From the NCBI GenBank assembly GCA_025450495.1, contig JANWHI010000045.1:1-35263 (forward strand): DNA of 35,263 nt, written 5' to 3'. The notes below the pieces were generated by a model. It worked only from the letters and a program-made list of their open reading frames with translations, was not told the DNA's origin and made no database searches. Below, one piece after another: positions 7,129 to 15,916 of this stretch. The position numbers and the translations under genes were made by a program. Position 1 is the stretch's first letter. Each line of letters opens with the position of its first letter. This DNA comes from Candidatus Dormiibacter sp. (GTDB taxonomy: Bacteria > Chloroflexota > Dormibacteria > UBA8260).

Positions 7129-9246
7129 TCACACCCGGCGCAGCACAAGCAGGGAGCGCGCGGTCACGAGCAGTTGGTCGGAAGCTCCGATGACCCGCGC
7201 CGGATCCTGAACTCCGGGTGCGGCGGTGTCGACCAGCACCTCCCATCGATCGCCCCAGCCACTGGGCAGGTGCCATTGCATGTCCAAGTGGTGCGAGTGG
7301 AGAATGACCAGGAGGGTGTCGCCGCTGATCTGATGCCCGTCGGGCGTGTGGTCGGGGATCTCGTCGCCATTGAGCAGCATCGCCAGCGACCGTCGCGACT
7401 GGTCGTCCCACTCCGCCTCGCTCATCTCGTTGCCCTCGTCGTCGAGCCAGACGACGTCCTTGCGGCGCTGACCCCGGCCCACCTGACCGGCGAAAAACCG
7501 CTGACGGCGCAGCACCGGCTGCTCGGCGCGCAGCGCGACCAGCCGCCGCGTGAAGTCGAGCACGCTCTCGTCGACGTCGCCCCAGTCGAGCCAGCTGAGC
7601 TCATTGTCCTGGCAGTACACGTTGTTGTTGCCGCCCTGGGAGTGACCGATGTCGTCACCGGCGACGAGCATCGGGCAACCCTGCGACAGCAGGACGGTGG
7701 CGATCAGGTTGCGCTGCTGGCGAGCGCGCAGCGCGAGGATGTCCGGGTCAGCGGTGTCACCCTCGACCCCGCAGTTCCACGATCGGTTGTCGTCGGTGCC
7801 GTCGCGGTTCTCCTCCAGGTTGGCCTGGTTGTGCTTCTCGTTGTAGGAGACCAGATCACGCATCGTGAAGCCGTCGTGGGCGGTCACGAAGTTGATGCTG
7901 CTGAACGGCGAACGGCGGTCCCCCGCATAGAGGTCGCTGCTACCGGTGAGCCGGTAGGCCAGCTCGCTGACACCCGCGACCTGCCCGCGCCAGTAGTCGC
8001 GCACGCAGTCACGGTACTTGCCGTTCCACTCCGCCCAACGCACAGGGAAGTTGCCGACCTGGTACCCACCTTCGCCGACGTCCCACGGCTCGGCGATCAG
8101 CTTGACGTGGGCCAGCGTCGGGTCCTGGTGGATGATGTCGAAGAACGCAGAGAGGCGGTCGACGTCGTAGAACTGCCGGGCCAGCGCGGAGGCGAGGTCG
8201 AACCTGAAGCCGTCGACGTGCATCTCGCTGACCCAGTACCTCAGCGAGTCCATGACCATCTGGAGCGTTGCTGGCGAACCCGCGTTGAGGCTGTTTCCCG
8301 TGCCGGTGACGTCGTAGTAGAAACGCGGTTTGTCCTCGACGAGCCGGTAGTAGGAGCGGTTGTCGACACCGCGGAAACAGAGGGTCGGGCCCAGCTCGTT
8401 GCCCTCTGCGGTGTGGTTGTAGACGACGTCGAGGATGACCTCGAGGCCGGCAGCGTGGAGCGACTTGATCATCGCCTTGAACTCCGTCACCTGCTCGCCG
8501 CCGTCACCAGAGCTCGAGTAGCGGGCTTCCGGTGCGAAGTAACCGATGCTGTCGTAGCCCCAGTAGTTGCGCAACCCGCTGTCGACGAGATGCTGCGAGT
8601 CGACGAAGTGATGCACCGGCATGAGCTCGACGGACGTGATCCCGAGGCGGGTGAAGTGCTCGATCGCAGCCGGATGGGCGAGACCCGCATAGGTGCCGCG
8701 CAAGCGCTCGGGGATGCCGGGGTGGCGCATGGTGAACCCGCGGACGTGTGTCTCGTAGATGACGGTGTCGCTCCAGGCAACGTCGGGGCGATGCTCGCCG
8801 CTCCAGTCGAACGGGCCGTCGACGACCACGCTGTGCGGCATCTGGTCGGCAGAGTCGAGCTCGCTCACGTCCGCGTCGGTCTCACCGATGACATAGCCGT
8901 AGACCTCCGGACCCCAGCGCACCGATCCCGAGATTGCCCGGGCATAGGGATCGAGCAGCAGCTTGTAGGGGTTGTGGCGGAGGCCGAGCTCGGCCCCATA
9001 GACCCCGTGCACCCGATAGCCATAGCGGGTGCCAGGACCGACGCGTGGGACGAAGCCGTGCCACACCAGGTCGGTCTGCTCGCGCAGGTCGTACGCAGCC
9101 AGCATGGTGCCGCTCTCATCGAGGAGGATCAGCTCGACGGCCTGCGCGTCGGCCGCGTACAGGGCGAAGTTGGTGCCGTCCTCACTCACGGTGGCGCCGA
9201 GAGGATAGGAACGGCCCGGCCACGCGACGAGGTTGCCCGCGGTCAC
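7129..9246 (-). CDS. treX: Glycogen debranching enzyme GlgX/TreX
   Basis: This 705-residue GH13 enzyme hydrolyses alpha-1,6 branches of glycogen or maltodextrin. Residues 10-110 form the N-terminal CBM48-type domain, and the catalytic barrel runs from about 160 to 570. Catalytic residues are the nucleophile D350 (VDGFRFDLAS), acid/base E386 (IAEPWD) and D458 (TAHDGFTMRD). ILDVVYNHT is conserved region I and the C-terminal beta domain is present. Its GTG start overlaps the treY TGA stop (GTGA at 9246-9243), so it is translationally coupled to treY. That context supports a TreX role supplying linear maltodextrins to TreY, although glycogen turnover alone is possible. It has typical length and shows no damage. 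Confidence 0.96.
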   Translation of the reverse strand: MTAGNLVAWPGRSYPLGATVSEDGTNFALYAADAQAVELILLDESGTMLAAYDLREQTDLVWHGFVPRVGPGTRYGYRVHGVYGAELGLRHNPYKLLLDPYARAISGSVRWGPEVYGYVIGETDADVSELDSADQMPHSVVVDGPFDWSGEHRPDVAWSDTVIYETHVRGFTMRHPGIPERLRGTYAGLAHPAAIEHFTRLGITSVELMPVHHFVDSQHLVDSGLRNYWGYDSIGYFAPEARYSSSGDGGEQVTEFKAMIKSLHAAGLEVILDVVYNHTAEGNELGPTLCFRGVDNRSYYRLVEDKPRFYYDVTGTGNSLNAGSPATLQMVMDSLRYWVSEMHVDGFRFDLASALARQFYDVDRLSAFFDIIHQDPTLAHVKLIAEPWDVGEGGYQVGNFPVRWAEWNGKYRDCVRDYWRGQVAGVSELAYRLTGSSDLYAGDRRSPFSSINFVTAHDGFTMRDLVSYNEKHNQANLEENRDGTDDNRSWNCGVEGDTADPDILALRARQQRNLIATVLLSQGCPMLVAGDDIGHSQGGNNNVYCQDNELSWLDWGDVDESVLDFTRRLVALRAEQPVLRRQRFFAGQVGRGQRRKDVVWLDDEGNEMSEAEWDDQSRRSLAMLLNGDEIPDHTPDGHQISGDTLLVILHSHHLDMQWHLPSGWGDRWEVLVDTAAPGVQDPARVIGASDQLLVTARSLLVLRRV

Positions 9247-11909
9247 GCAGCTCGCTCCAACAGGGCCACAGGGAAGGCAGCGAGGAGGTCGGCGACACGC
9301 ACCTCACCGTGGTGCTCGGCGCCATCGCAGAGGTTGCCCCAGCGCCCTGTCGGCAAGGTGATCGCGGTGTCTCCCCATCTGCTGCGGCGCCGTAGCGAGC
9401 GACGCTGCACCAACGAGATCACGCAGGCCGGATCGCCGCGCGTGAAAGCGACCACATCATCGGCGAACTCACCGTTCGCTCGCACCGGCATGTACGTGCC
9501 GCGCTCGTCGAACGCCGCTGCGCGCCGGCGGCGTAGGGCCAGGACGGCCGCGATCAGCCCCAGCTTGGCGGCGCCCGTCGTCGCGCCGCCAGGCCACGTC
9601 CGTCGCAGGGGCGTGGCGCGAACCGAGTCGAGGAGTCGTCGGCGCAGGGCGTAGTCGACGGGGCGGCGGTTGTCGGGATCGACCAGGCTGAGGTCCCACG
9701 TCTCGGTGCCCTGGTAGATGTCGGGAACGCCGGGCGACGTGAGCTTGAGGAGGGTTGTCGAGAGCGAGTTGACACTGTCATGGGGTGACATGGTGGCGAG
9801 CAGGACTGCGAGCTCGGATGCGAAACGTCTGTCGGCGACGACGGCGGCGGCAAACGCGGCCAGCGCGGTGTCGTACGCCTCGTCCGGCTCCAGCCAGCTG
9901 GTGTGCTGCTTGGCCTCGCGCGAAGCCTTGCGCATGTACGCGATGACGCGATCAGCGCTGAGCGGCCAGGCACCGACGAGCGTCTGATAGAGCAGGTACT
10001 CCATCGCGCTGTCAGGCCATTCGCCCTGGCGGTGCGGGTCGTTGAGGGCCCTCCAGCGATGGACTGCAGCTGCCCAGACGTGAGGGATCTCGCTGAGCAG
10101 GTTGATCCGGGCGCGGACATCCTCGCTGCGCTTGGTGTCGTGCGTCGACGTGGCCAGCAGCGCGTACGGGCGCTCCTCCTGGGTCCGGCTGTTGTGGTTG
10201 TGGAACTCTTCGACGGAGACCCCGAAGCGCGCAGGCGAGTCGCCGACCTCGTTGAGCGAGGTCAGCACCAGGTGACGGTAGAACGCGGTGTCCTCGACGC
10301 CTTTTGCAGTGGCCGCGGCGCAGAGCTGCTGGAGGCGGAGCAGGAAATCGCGGCGCACCGCGCCGGTCGATGCGGTGTCGCTGGTGGCGACGTCCTCGGG
10401 CTCACCGAAGACGAAGAGGTCGGCGACGAAGTCGAGGAGGCGGCTGTCGATGTGGGCGTTGTTGTTCTGCGCCTGGGCAGCCGCCCCGCGCACGATGCCC
10501 GCGTCAACGTCGGAGGCTGTGCCGCGAGCCGGGCCGACGTAGGTCCGATAGACGGGGGTGGCGGCGATCAGCGCGATGATCGCCGAGCTGAGCTCGCTGC
10601 GGGTGTGATCCCGTTGGGCGGGATAGGCGTCGCAGATGACGGCGAGAAGGTTGGTCAGCCGCTCCACGTCGCTCACCAGCGTGGTGTGCAGGATCTCGAG
10701 CTTGCCCTCGCGCGCGCAGGCTGCAAAGTCGGACCCATTGCCGGTGAACTCGGTATGCAGAGCCTCGAGCGGTCGGCGGCCGGCCGGGTCGACGAACAGT
10801 CCGTTGGTGACGGCCAGGAAGTCGTAGCCACTGGTTCCATCGAGCGCCCATGGAGGTGGCAGCTCACCGGGGGCGAGGATCTTCTCGCCGAGCAACCAGG
10901 TCTGCGCCGGCATGGCCTCGCGCAGTCGCGCCGCGTACTCGAGTGGCCGGCGCAGACCATCGATGTGATCGATGCGCAGGCCATCGGCGTCACCGCACCG
11001 GACTAATTCAGCGATCAGCTCGGTGCTCTCCGCGAACACCTCGGGATCCTCGATGCGCAGTGCGACGAGTGTGTTGATGTCGAAGAAGCGGCGGTAGTTC
11101 ACCTCCTCGATGCCGGTCTGCCACCGGGCGAGGCGGTAGTGCTGCTCGTTGAGGATGCGGTCGAGGCCGGTGAGGTCGCCGTTGCATGCCGCCAGCATGC
11201 GGTCCATCGTCGCCGCCACCGAGTTGTCTGCGAGCAGATCGGCGAGCGCCCGGCCGACCGCGGCACGCTGTGCCAAGCGTGCACGCCGCCTGGCCTGGTC
11301 GTGCCCGGCGATGAGCGGGCCGATGCCCTGCACGCTGGACGCCGCAGCCGGCGACATGGAGGCGGCGAGCAGTTCGGCGACGCTCTCGACCGAGAGCGGG
11401 AAGCGGTGGTCAGCGTACGCGAACAGTAGTTCGCCAGACTCGCGCACCAGCGAGATCTCGCCTTCCTCGAGGACGCGGCCGATCTGGTCACCGAGCAGCG
11501 GCAGCAGGACGCGGTGGCGGAGCCGCGGCTCATCAGCCTCCCAGTCGATGTCGAAGAAGCGTGCGTACGGCGACGACATGCCATCGGCGAGCACGTCCCA
11601 CCACCAGCGGTTGCCACGGTCTGCGATCGACATGTGGTTGGGCACGATGTCGAGCAGCTGCCCCAGGTCGTGGTCACGCAGCGCCTCGGTGAAGAGCCTG
11701 TGTGCGTCGGGGCCACCCAGCTCGTCGCTCACTCGGGTGGGATCGACCACGTCGTAGCCGTGGGTGCTCCCGCGCGCCGCCTGCAGGTACGGCGAGCAGT
11801 ACACGTGGCTGATCCCGAGGGCGGCGAGGTAGTCGGCCAGGGCTGCCGCCTCCTCAAAGCCGAACCCGCTGTGCAACTGGACGCGGTAGGTCGCCCGTCG
11901 CCGCATCAC
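9243..11909 (-). CDS. treY: Maltooligosyl trehalose synthase
   Basis: This 888-residue GH13 family 26-type enzyme isomerises the reducing-end alpha-1,4 bond of a maltodextrin to an alpha-1,1 trehalose bond. Family features in order are the N-terminal TYRVQLHSGFGFEEA, YCSPYLQAARGSTHGYDV, LLDIVPNHMS, the nucleophile D314 in GLRIDHIDGLR, the acid/base E342 in WLLGEKIL, and STHDTKRSEDVRARI. The C terminus holds LTSPGVPDIYQGTE. The first codons are GTG ATG; either 11909 or 11906 could start. treX follows with a four-base overlap, and treZ is divergent 91 bases away, completing the TreXYZ route. Confidence 0.97.
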   Translation of the reverse strand: MMRRRATYRVQLHSGFGFEEAAALADYLAALGISHVYCSPYLQAARGSTHGYDVVDPTRVSDELGGPDAHRLFTEALRDHDLGQLLDIVPNHMSIADRGNRWWWDVLADGMSSPYARFFDIDWEADEPRLRHRVLLPLLGDQIGRVLEEGEISLVRESGELLFAYADHRFPLSVESVAELLAASMSPAAASSVQGIGPLIAGHDQARRRARLAQRAAVGRALADLLADNSVAATMDRMLAACNGDLTGLDRILNEQHYRLARWQTGIEEVNYRRFFDINTLVALRIEDPEVFAESTELIAELVRCGDADGLRIDHIDGLRRPLEYAARLREAMPAQTWLLGEKILAPGELPPPWALDGTSGYDFLAVTNGLFVDPAGRRPLEALHTEFTGNGSDFAACAREGKLEILHTTLVSDVERLTNLLAVICDAYPAQRDHTRSELSSAIIALIAATPVYRTYVGPARGTASDVDAGIVRGAAAQAQNNNAHIDSRLLDFVADLFVFGEPEDVATSDTASTGAVRRDFLLRLQQLCAAATAKGVEDTAFYRHLVLTSLNEVGDSPARFGVSVEEFHNHNSRTQEERPYALLATSTHDTKRSEDVRARINLLSEIPHVWAAAVHRWRALNDPHRQGEWPDSAMEYLLYQTLVGAWPLSADRVIAYMRKASREAKQHTSWLEPDEAYDTALAAFAAAVVADRRFASELAVLLATMSPHDSVNSLSTTLLKLTSPGVPDIYQGTETWDLSLVDPDNRRPVDYALRRRLLDSVRATPLRRTWPGGATTGAAKLGLIAAVLALRRRRAAAFDERGTYMPVRANGEFADDVVAFTRGDPACVISLVQRRSLRRRSRWGDTAITLPTGRWGNLCDGAEHHGEVRVADLLAAFPVALLERAA

Positions 11910-11983
11910 CCCGCCCGGGAGGCCGGCTGGTTCGCTGCAGTCACAATCGCTCTCACCCTCTCATCTCGTTCGGAGGTGGAATT

Positions 11984-12004
11984 ATGCGGGCGACATCGCC
12001 GTGA
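11984..12004 (+). CDS. Six-codon leader ORF before treZ
   Basis: A strong Shine-Dalgarno, GGAGGTGG (11972-11979), sits at ideal spacing before ATG 11984. This frame encodes only MRATSP and stops at TGA 12002-12004, overlapping the treZ GTG as GTGA. The treZ start itself has no Shine-Dalgarno of its own. Translation of treZ may therefore be coupled by termination-reinitiation. A sequencing indel that detached a normal treZ ATG is the alternative. Confidence 0.4.
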   Translation: MRATSP

Positions 12005-13761
12005 CCCGTATTGCGGTGTGGGCACCGCGGGCGGACCGCGTCGAGGTGCAGACCGGCGGGCGCCGCCTGCCGCTGGGTCGCATGGATGGCGGCTGGCACG
12101 CCCTGGATGCGCTCGACGCGCAGGCCGGCGACGACTATTGGTTGGTCCTCGACGGGGGCCGCCCACTGCCCGATCCGCGCTCGGCGTGGCAGCCGGACGG
12201 CGTGCACGGAGCGTCCCGTCTCATCGACCACGGCGCCTTTTCCTGGCGCGACGACCAGTGGCATGGGCGAGCCCTGCCCGACACCGTCGTGTATGAGATG
12301 CACTGCGGAACCTTCAGCCGCGCTGGGACCTTTGACGGGGCCATCGAGCACATCGGCCACCTCGTCGACCTCGGCGTCGGTGCGGTGGAGGTGATGCCCG
12401 TGGCCGCTTTCCCCGGATCCCGCGGGTGGGGGTACGACGGGGTGGCCCTCTACGCGGTGCATCAGGCATACGGGGGCCCGCCGGCGCTCAAGCGATTCGT
12501 CGATGCTGCCCACCGCGCCGGGCTCGCGGTGATCATGGACGTCGTCTACAACCATCTCGGCCCCGATGGCAACGTGCTCGGCGAGTTCGGACCGTATTTC
12601 ACCGACAGGCACCGCACCCCGTGGGGTGGCGCCGTCAACTTCGACGGCGCCGGCAGTGACGAGGTCCGTCGCTTCGTTGTCGACAACGCGCGGATGTGGC
12701 TGCGCGACTACCACATCGACGGACTTCGCCTCGACGCGGTGCACGCCATCATCGACACCTCGGCGGTGCACATCGTCGAGGAGATCGCCACCGCCGTCCA
12801 CGGGCTCGGCGAAGCATTGGGTCGCCGCACCTGGGTCATCGCCGAGAGCGACCTCAACGATCCACGGTTGGTGACTGACCCACGCGTTGGCGGATACGGC
12901 GCCGACGCCCAGTGGAGCGACGACTTCCACCATGCGCTGCACGCCACCCTCGCCGGCGAGACGGCCGCCTACTACGCCGACTTCGGTGCCGTCGCGGACG
13001 CTGAGGCGGCGCTGCGGCAGGTCTTTGTCAACCCCGGTCAGTACTCGGCATTCCGCGGCCGCCGCCACGGGCGCAACGTCGGCGACCTGTCGGCGACGCG
13101 ATTTCTCGGCTACATGCAGAACCACGACCAGGTGGGGAACCGCGCCCGCGGCGAGCGCAGCGCAGCTCTGATGAGCGTCGGGCGCCTCCAGATCGCCGCC
13201 GCCCTGGTGCTGCTTGGCCCCTTCGTCCCGATGCTGTTCATGGGCGAGGAATGGGCGGCCTCGACGCCGTTCCTGTACTTCACCGACCACGAGGACGCTG
13301 ATCTGGGCCGGGCGGTGTCGGCGGGACGACGTCAGGAGCTGGCGTCGTTGGGGTGGAGCCCCGCCGAGGTACCGGATCCCCAGGACACCACCAGCTTCGA
13401 GCTGTCCACGCTGGATTGGGACGAGGCCGGGAACCCACCGCACGCCACCGTGCTCCGCTGGCACTGCGAGCTGATCGCGCTGCGCGCCGCCAATCCCGCG
13501 CTCCGCGACGGCGACCGGGCGGCGATGGCGATCGAGCACGACGACGACGCGCGGACCCTGGTGGTGCGGCGCGCGGGGGTCACGGTGGCGTGCAACTGGG
13601 GCCGGGCGCCGGTCACCCTGGCCGCCGACGCCGGCCAGGCTGCGCACTTGCTCAGCGACGGCGCAACGGCGGGTGAGGGCTGGGTGGCGCTGGAGCCGGA
13701 CTCCGTGGCGGTGCTGACCGCCGCAGGAGTCGTCAATGGGAGAGCTGCGCCGCCGCCCTGA
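12001..13761 (+). CDS. treZ: Malto-oligosyltrehalose trehalohydrolase
   Basis: This 586-residue GH13 enzyme releases trehalose from maltooligosyl-trehalose made by TreY. The N-terminal CBM48-like domain starts immediately (IAVWAPRADRVEV). VYEMHCGTFS opens the barrel, and MDVVYNHLGPDGN is region I. The nucleophile is D245 in DGLRLDAVHAI, the acid/base E282 in VIAESDLND, and the third Asp lies in MQNHDQVGN. The C-terminal beta domain with LRWHCELIALR is present. The GTG start fits the family N terminus and overlaps the stop of the leader ORF. The 3' end overlaps the convergent Cys-rich gene by 29 bases. Confidence 0.97.
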   Translation: MTRIAVWAPRADRVEVQTGGRRLPLGRMDGGWHALDALDAQAGDDYWLVLDGGRPLPDPRSAWQPDGVHGASRLIDHGAFSWRDDQWHGRALPDTVVYEMHCGTFSRAGTFDGAIEHIGHLVDLGVGAVEVMPVAAFPGSRGWGYDGVALYAVHQAYGGPPALKRFVDAAHRAGLAVIMDVVYNHLGPDGNVLGEFGPYFTDRHRTPWGGAVNFDGAGSDEVRRFVVDNARMWLRDYHIDGLRLDAVHAIIDTSAVHIVEEIATAVHGLGEALGRRTWVIAESDLNDPRLVTDPRVGGYGADAQWSDDFHHALHATLAGETAAYYADFGAVADAEAALRQVFVNPGQYSAFRGRRHGRNVGDLSATRFLGYMQNHDQVGNRARGERSAALMSVGRLQIAAALVLLGPFVPMLFMGEEWAASTPFLYFTDHEDADLGRAVSAGRRQELASLGWSPAEVPDPQDTTSFELSTLDWDEAGNPPHATVLRWHCELIALRAANPALRDGDRAAMAIEHDDDARTLVVRRAGVTVACNWGRAPVTLAADAGQAAHLLSDGATAGEGWVALEPDSVAVLTAAGVVNGRAAPPP

Positions 13762-14041
13762 TCGCGGCCAGTTGAACGCCGGTCACCGCAACCTCGGCCG
13801 CGCAGTCGCATTCGACGATCGCTGTGTCGCGTGCGACGCACATCCTGCAGACGACGGCGTCACAAGGGAGGCACCGGAAAAAGGTGGAGTCGATGAGCGA
13901 GCCGCACACCGAGCAGCGCGGGTCGGCGTCGGACCACGCGTCGTCGACGAGGACGAGCTCGGAGCGACCACCGTCGGCGAGGTGGACGCCGGCCGGCAGC
14001 ATGTGGAGCAGGGCTGGAGGAGCGCAGGTGCAGGTGCCCAT
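13733..14041 (-). CDS. Small Cys-rich, probable zinc-binding protein
   Basis: This 102-residue protein has about a dozen cysteines in paired spacing: CTC near the N terminus, then CSVCG, FFRCLPCDAVVC, RMC and CDC. The central CxxC...CxxC pairs suggest one or two zinc ribbons of the rubredoxin or RING/treble-clef sort. No domain is recognised with certainty and there is no membrane segment. TACACT lies seven bases before the ATG, consistent with a leaderless mRNA. The 3' end overlaps treZ by 29 bases, tail to tail. The product is inferred real from the cysteine pattern and promoter; function unknown. Confidence 0.65.
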   Translation of the reverse strand: MGTCTCAPPALLHMLPAGVHLADGGRSELVLVDDAWSDADPRCSVCGSLIDSTFFRCLPCDAVVCRMCVARDTAIVECDCAAEVAVTGVQLAAIRAAAQLSH

Positions 14042-14048
14042 GCGAACA

Positions 14049-14054
14049 AGTGTA
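14049..14054 (-). promoter_or_regulatory. -10 box of the Cys-rich gene, leaderless type
   Basis: TACACT on the minus strand is followed by seven bases and the ATG at 14041. No Shine-Dalgarno is present. Confidence 0.45.
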
Positions 14055-14100
14055 CGTTGAGAATCTGGACCCGAGGGCCGTCGCTCCCGGCCCGTCGTTG

Positions 14101-14349
14101 TTACGCGGCGCTACCGGCCCCGCTGAGCTCGGCCGAGCTGGCCTGGCGGAGCAGGGCACGCGTGGCCGTGACCCGGCACGCGAGCATCTCGAGGATCTCG
14201 TCGAGGCGTTCGCGCAGGTCCGAGTTGAGCGCGATGGGGTGGTTGTCGATGTCACGCAGCAGGGCGGACAGTCGGACCGCCTTCTGGTCGATGTGGGCAA
14301 CGATCTCGCTGGGACTCTCGACCGTCGTGGCGCTCGGACTCGGCTCCAT
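14101..14349 (-). CDS. Small helical protein of unknown function
   Basis: The ATG at 14349 is preceded by GGAGGT at good spacing, and the frame ends in TAA at 14101, giving 82 residues. After a Ser/Pro-rich N terminus, residues 14-70 are predicted helical with heptad-like hydrophobics (EIVAHIDQKAVRLSALL, LRERLDEILEMLACRV). This could be a helical hairpin that dimerises. No family is recognised. The frame is open upstream of 14349, but that part crosses the tRNA-Leu gene, so the longer reading was refused. The upstream 160 bases hold only the tRNA promoter. Confidence 0.6.
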   Translation of the reverse strand: MEPSPSATTVESPSEIVAHIDQKAVRLSALLRDIDNHPIALNSDLRERLDEILEMLACRVTATRALLRQASSAELSGAGSAA

Positions 14350-14476
14350 CCAGGTACCTCCGTGGTTGCTGGGTCGGACGTGCCGGCGGCGGGTGGTTGG
14401 CTCCCACCGTCCGTACAAGCGTAGGCCGATGGAGCCCTGCTCGCAAGGACCTTTCTGTGACGATGCGCCGGCCCTG

Positions 14477-14482
14477 TAGACT
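14477..14482 (+). promoter_or_regulatory. -10 box for tRNA-Leu and probably tig
   Basis: TAGACT lies 27 bases before the mature tRNA 5' end. Because tig begins 20 bases after the tRNA, this promoter may serve both genes. Confidence 0.4.
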
Positions 14483-14509
14483 CGGTCGGCCGCCGGCGGA
14501 CGACAGCCA

Positions 14510-14594
14510 GCGCGGATGGCGGAACCGGTAGACGCGCGGGACTTAGGATCCCGTGGGGCAACCCATCCGAGTTCGAGTCTCGGTCCGCGCACCA
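14510..14594 (+). tRNA. tRNA-Leu (anticodon TAG)
   Basis: This is a class II tRNA with acceptor arm GCGCGGA/TCCGCGC, anticodon arm CGGGA-CTTAGGA-TCCCG (anticodon TAG), a long variable arm (GGGG-CAA-CCC region), T loop TTCGAGT, discriminator A and encoded CCA. The 3' CCA is followed 20 bases later by the trigger factor start. Confidence 0.96.
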
Positions 14595-14614
14595 CCGCCG
14601 CATCAAGGACGCCC

Positions 14615-15916
14615 GTGACCACATCCACCACCCCCCCGGAAATCTCCGTCGCCGTCGAGCGCCAGCCCGGCTCTCGCGTGCAGCTGCGCGTCGAGGCGCC
14701 TGCCGATGAGCTCGACGCTGCGGTCAGCGCCGCGGTGCGCCGCCTCGGCGGGCGGGTGCGGCTGCCCGGTTTCAGACCCGGCAAGGCCCCGGCAGCGATT
14801 GTGGAGCGCGCCGTGGGCTGGGAGGCCGTGCGCCAGGAGGCTGTCGACGCCTTCCTACCCGCGCTCTACGGCCGCGCGCTCGAGCAGGCTGGGGTGCAGC
14901 CTGTCGACGACCCGGACCGCGACATCTCGCCGGTGGAGCGCGGCCAGCCGTTCGTGTTCACGGCAACTGTGACGGTGCGTCCTGACGTCGAGCTCGGCGA
15001 TTACGCCGCGCTGCGCGTCGAGGTGCCGTCGACAGAGGTGACCGACGAGCAGGTCGACGAGATGATCGAGGAGCTGCGACGCCGCAACAGCGAGCTGCGC
15101 GATGTCGAACGACCAGCTCAGGCGGGTGATGTGTTGCGCTGCTCGCTGGTGATGCGTCGCGACGACGAGGTGTTGAGCGGCGAGGACGAGAACGATCGAG
15201 ACCTCGACATCGACCGCGAACGGCTGCTTCCCGGGCTCGCCGACGCGCTCATCGGCATGGAGGCGGGGCAGGAGCGGTCGTTCCAACTCACGCTTCCCGA
15301 GGACTTCGCACGTGAGGAGCTGCGCAACGCCACCGTCGATGTCGAGGTCAAGGTGGCCGCCGTGCGCGAGCGCATCCTGCCGCCGCTCGACGACTCGCTG
15401 GCGTCGGTCGATGAGGAGCACGGCTCCACCCTGGCGGAGCTGCGCGCCGACTACCGCAAGCGTCTCGAGGAGGTGACCGCCGAGCGCGACCGCGAGCTAC
15501 TCGAAGCGACCGCTCTGGAGAGGCTCCGCGATCACGTGGTGGTCGAGCTGCCCGACTCCATGGTGGAACGCGAGATCGACCGGCAGATCGCCGACCTCGA
15601 AGTCCGCCTCCAGCAGATGGGCATGCCACTCGATCGCTACCTGGAGTACACGGGCACCACGGTGGAGAAGATCCGGGGCGAACGCCGCGAGACGGCGGTC
15701 CAGCGCCTGCGCCTCGAGCTTGCTCTCGACGCCCTGGTTCAGGCAGAGGGCATCGAGGTGGACGAGGCGGCAGTGGTGCGCGAGGAGCAGCGCGTGGCGC
15801 AGGGGCGCAAGCTGACCGCCCAGCAGCGCCGCCGGCTCCATCAGGGCGCTCACGTAGACCTGGCTCGGCGCGCGGCCGGCGAGCGTCTGGTCGAGATCGT
15901 GCGCGGCGACGGGTGA
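14615..15916 (+). CDS. tig: Trigger factor (ribosome-associated chaperone)
   Basis: This 433-residue protein binds near the ribosome exit tunnel and assists folding of new chains. The N-terminal ribosome-binding domain has the signature GFRPGKAP at residues 52-59. A central FKBP-like peptidyl-prolyl isomerase domain follows (about 150-240; AGDVLRCSLVM, LLPGLADALIGMEAGQ). The long helical C-terminal chaperone arms come last (LADYRKRLEEV-type helix, VELPDSMVEREIDRQI). The FKBP part is divergent, as in many trigger factors. GTG 14615 was chosen with AAGGA six bases upstream; the longer upstream reading would cross tRNA-Leu. The stop overlaps the next gene as GTGA. The gene lies upstream of clpP and clpX, the classic neighbourhood. 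Confidence 0.96.
   Translation: MTTSTTPPEISVAVERQPGSRVQLRVEAPADELDAAVSAAVRRLGGRVRLPGFRPGKAPAAIVERAVGWEAVRQEAVDAFLPALYGRALEQAGVQPVDDPDRDISPVERGQPFVFTATVTVRPDVELGDYAALRVEVPSTEVTDEQVDEMIEELRRRNSELRDVERPAQAGDVLRCSLVMRRDDEVLSGEDENDRDLDIDRERLLPGLADALIGMEAGQERSFQLTLPEDFAREELRNATVDVEVKVAAVRERILPPLDDSLASVDEEHGSTLAELRADYRKRLEEVTAERDRELLEATALERLRDHVVVELPDSMVEREIDRQIADLEVRLQQMGMPLDRYLEYTGTTVEKIRGERRETAVQRLRLELALDALVQAEGIEVDEAAVVREEQRVAQGRKLTAQQRRRLHQGAHVDLARRAAGERLVEIVRGDG

Noticed and set aside
6793..9654. Plus-strand ORF of 953 residues
   Set aside because: Crosses the histidine kinase end and the treX antisense; no domain signal, typical GC-rich shadow.
11953..13647. Minus-strand ORF of 564 residues opposite treZ
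   Set aside because: Antisense of treZ, which has complete GH13 catalytic residues.
14350..14784. N-terminal extension of the 82-residue gene to 14784
   Set aside because: It would run antisense through tRNA-Leu and into tig; a strong Shine-Dalgarno marks the start at 14349.
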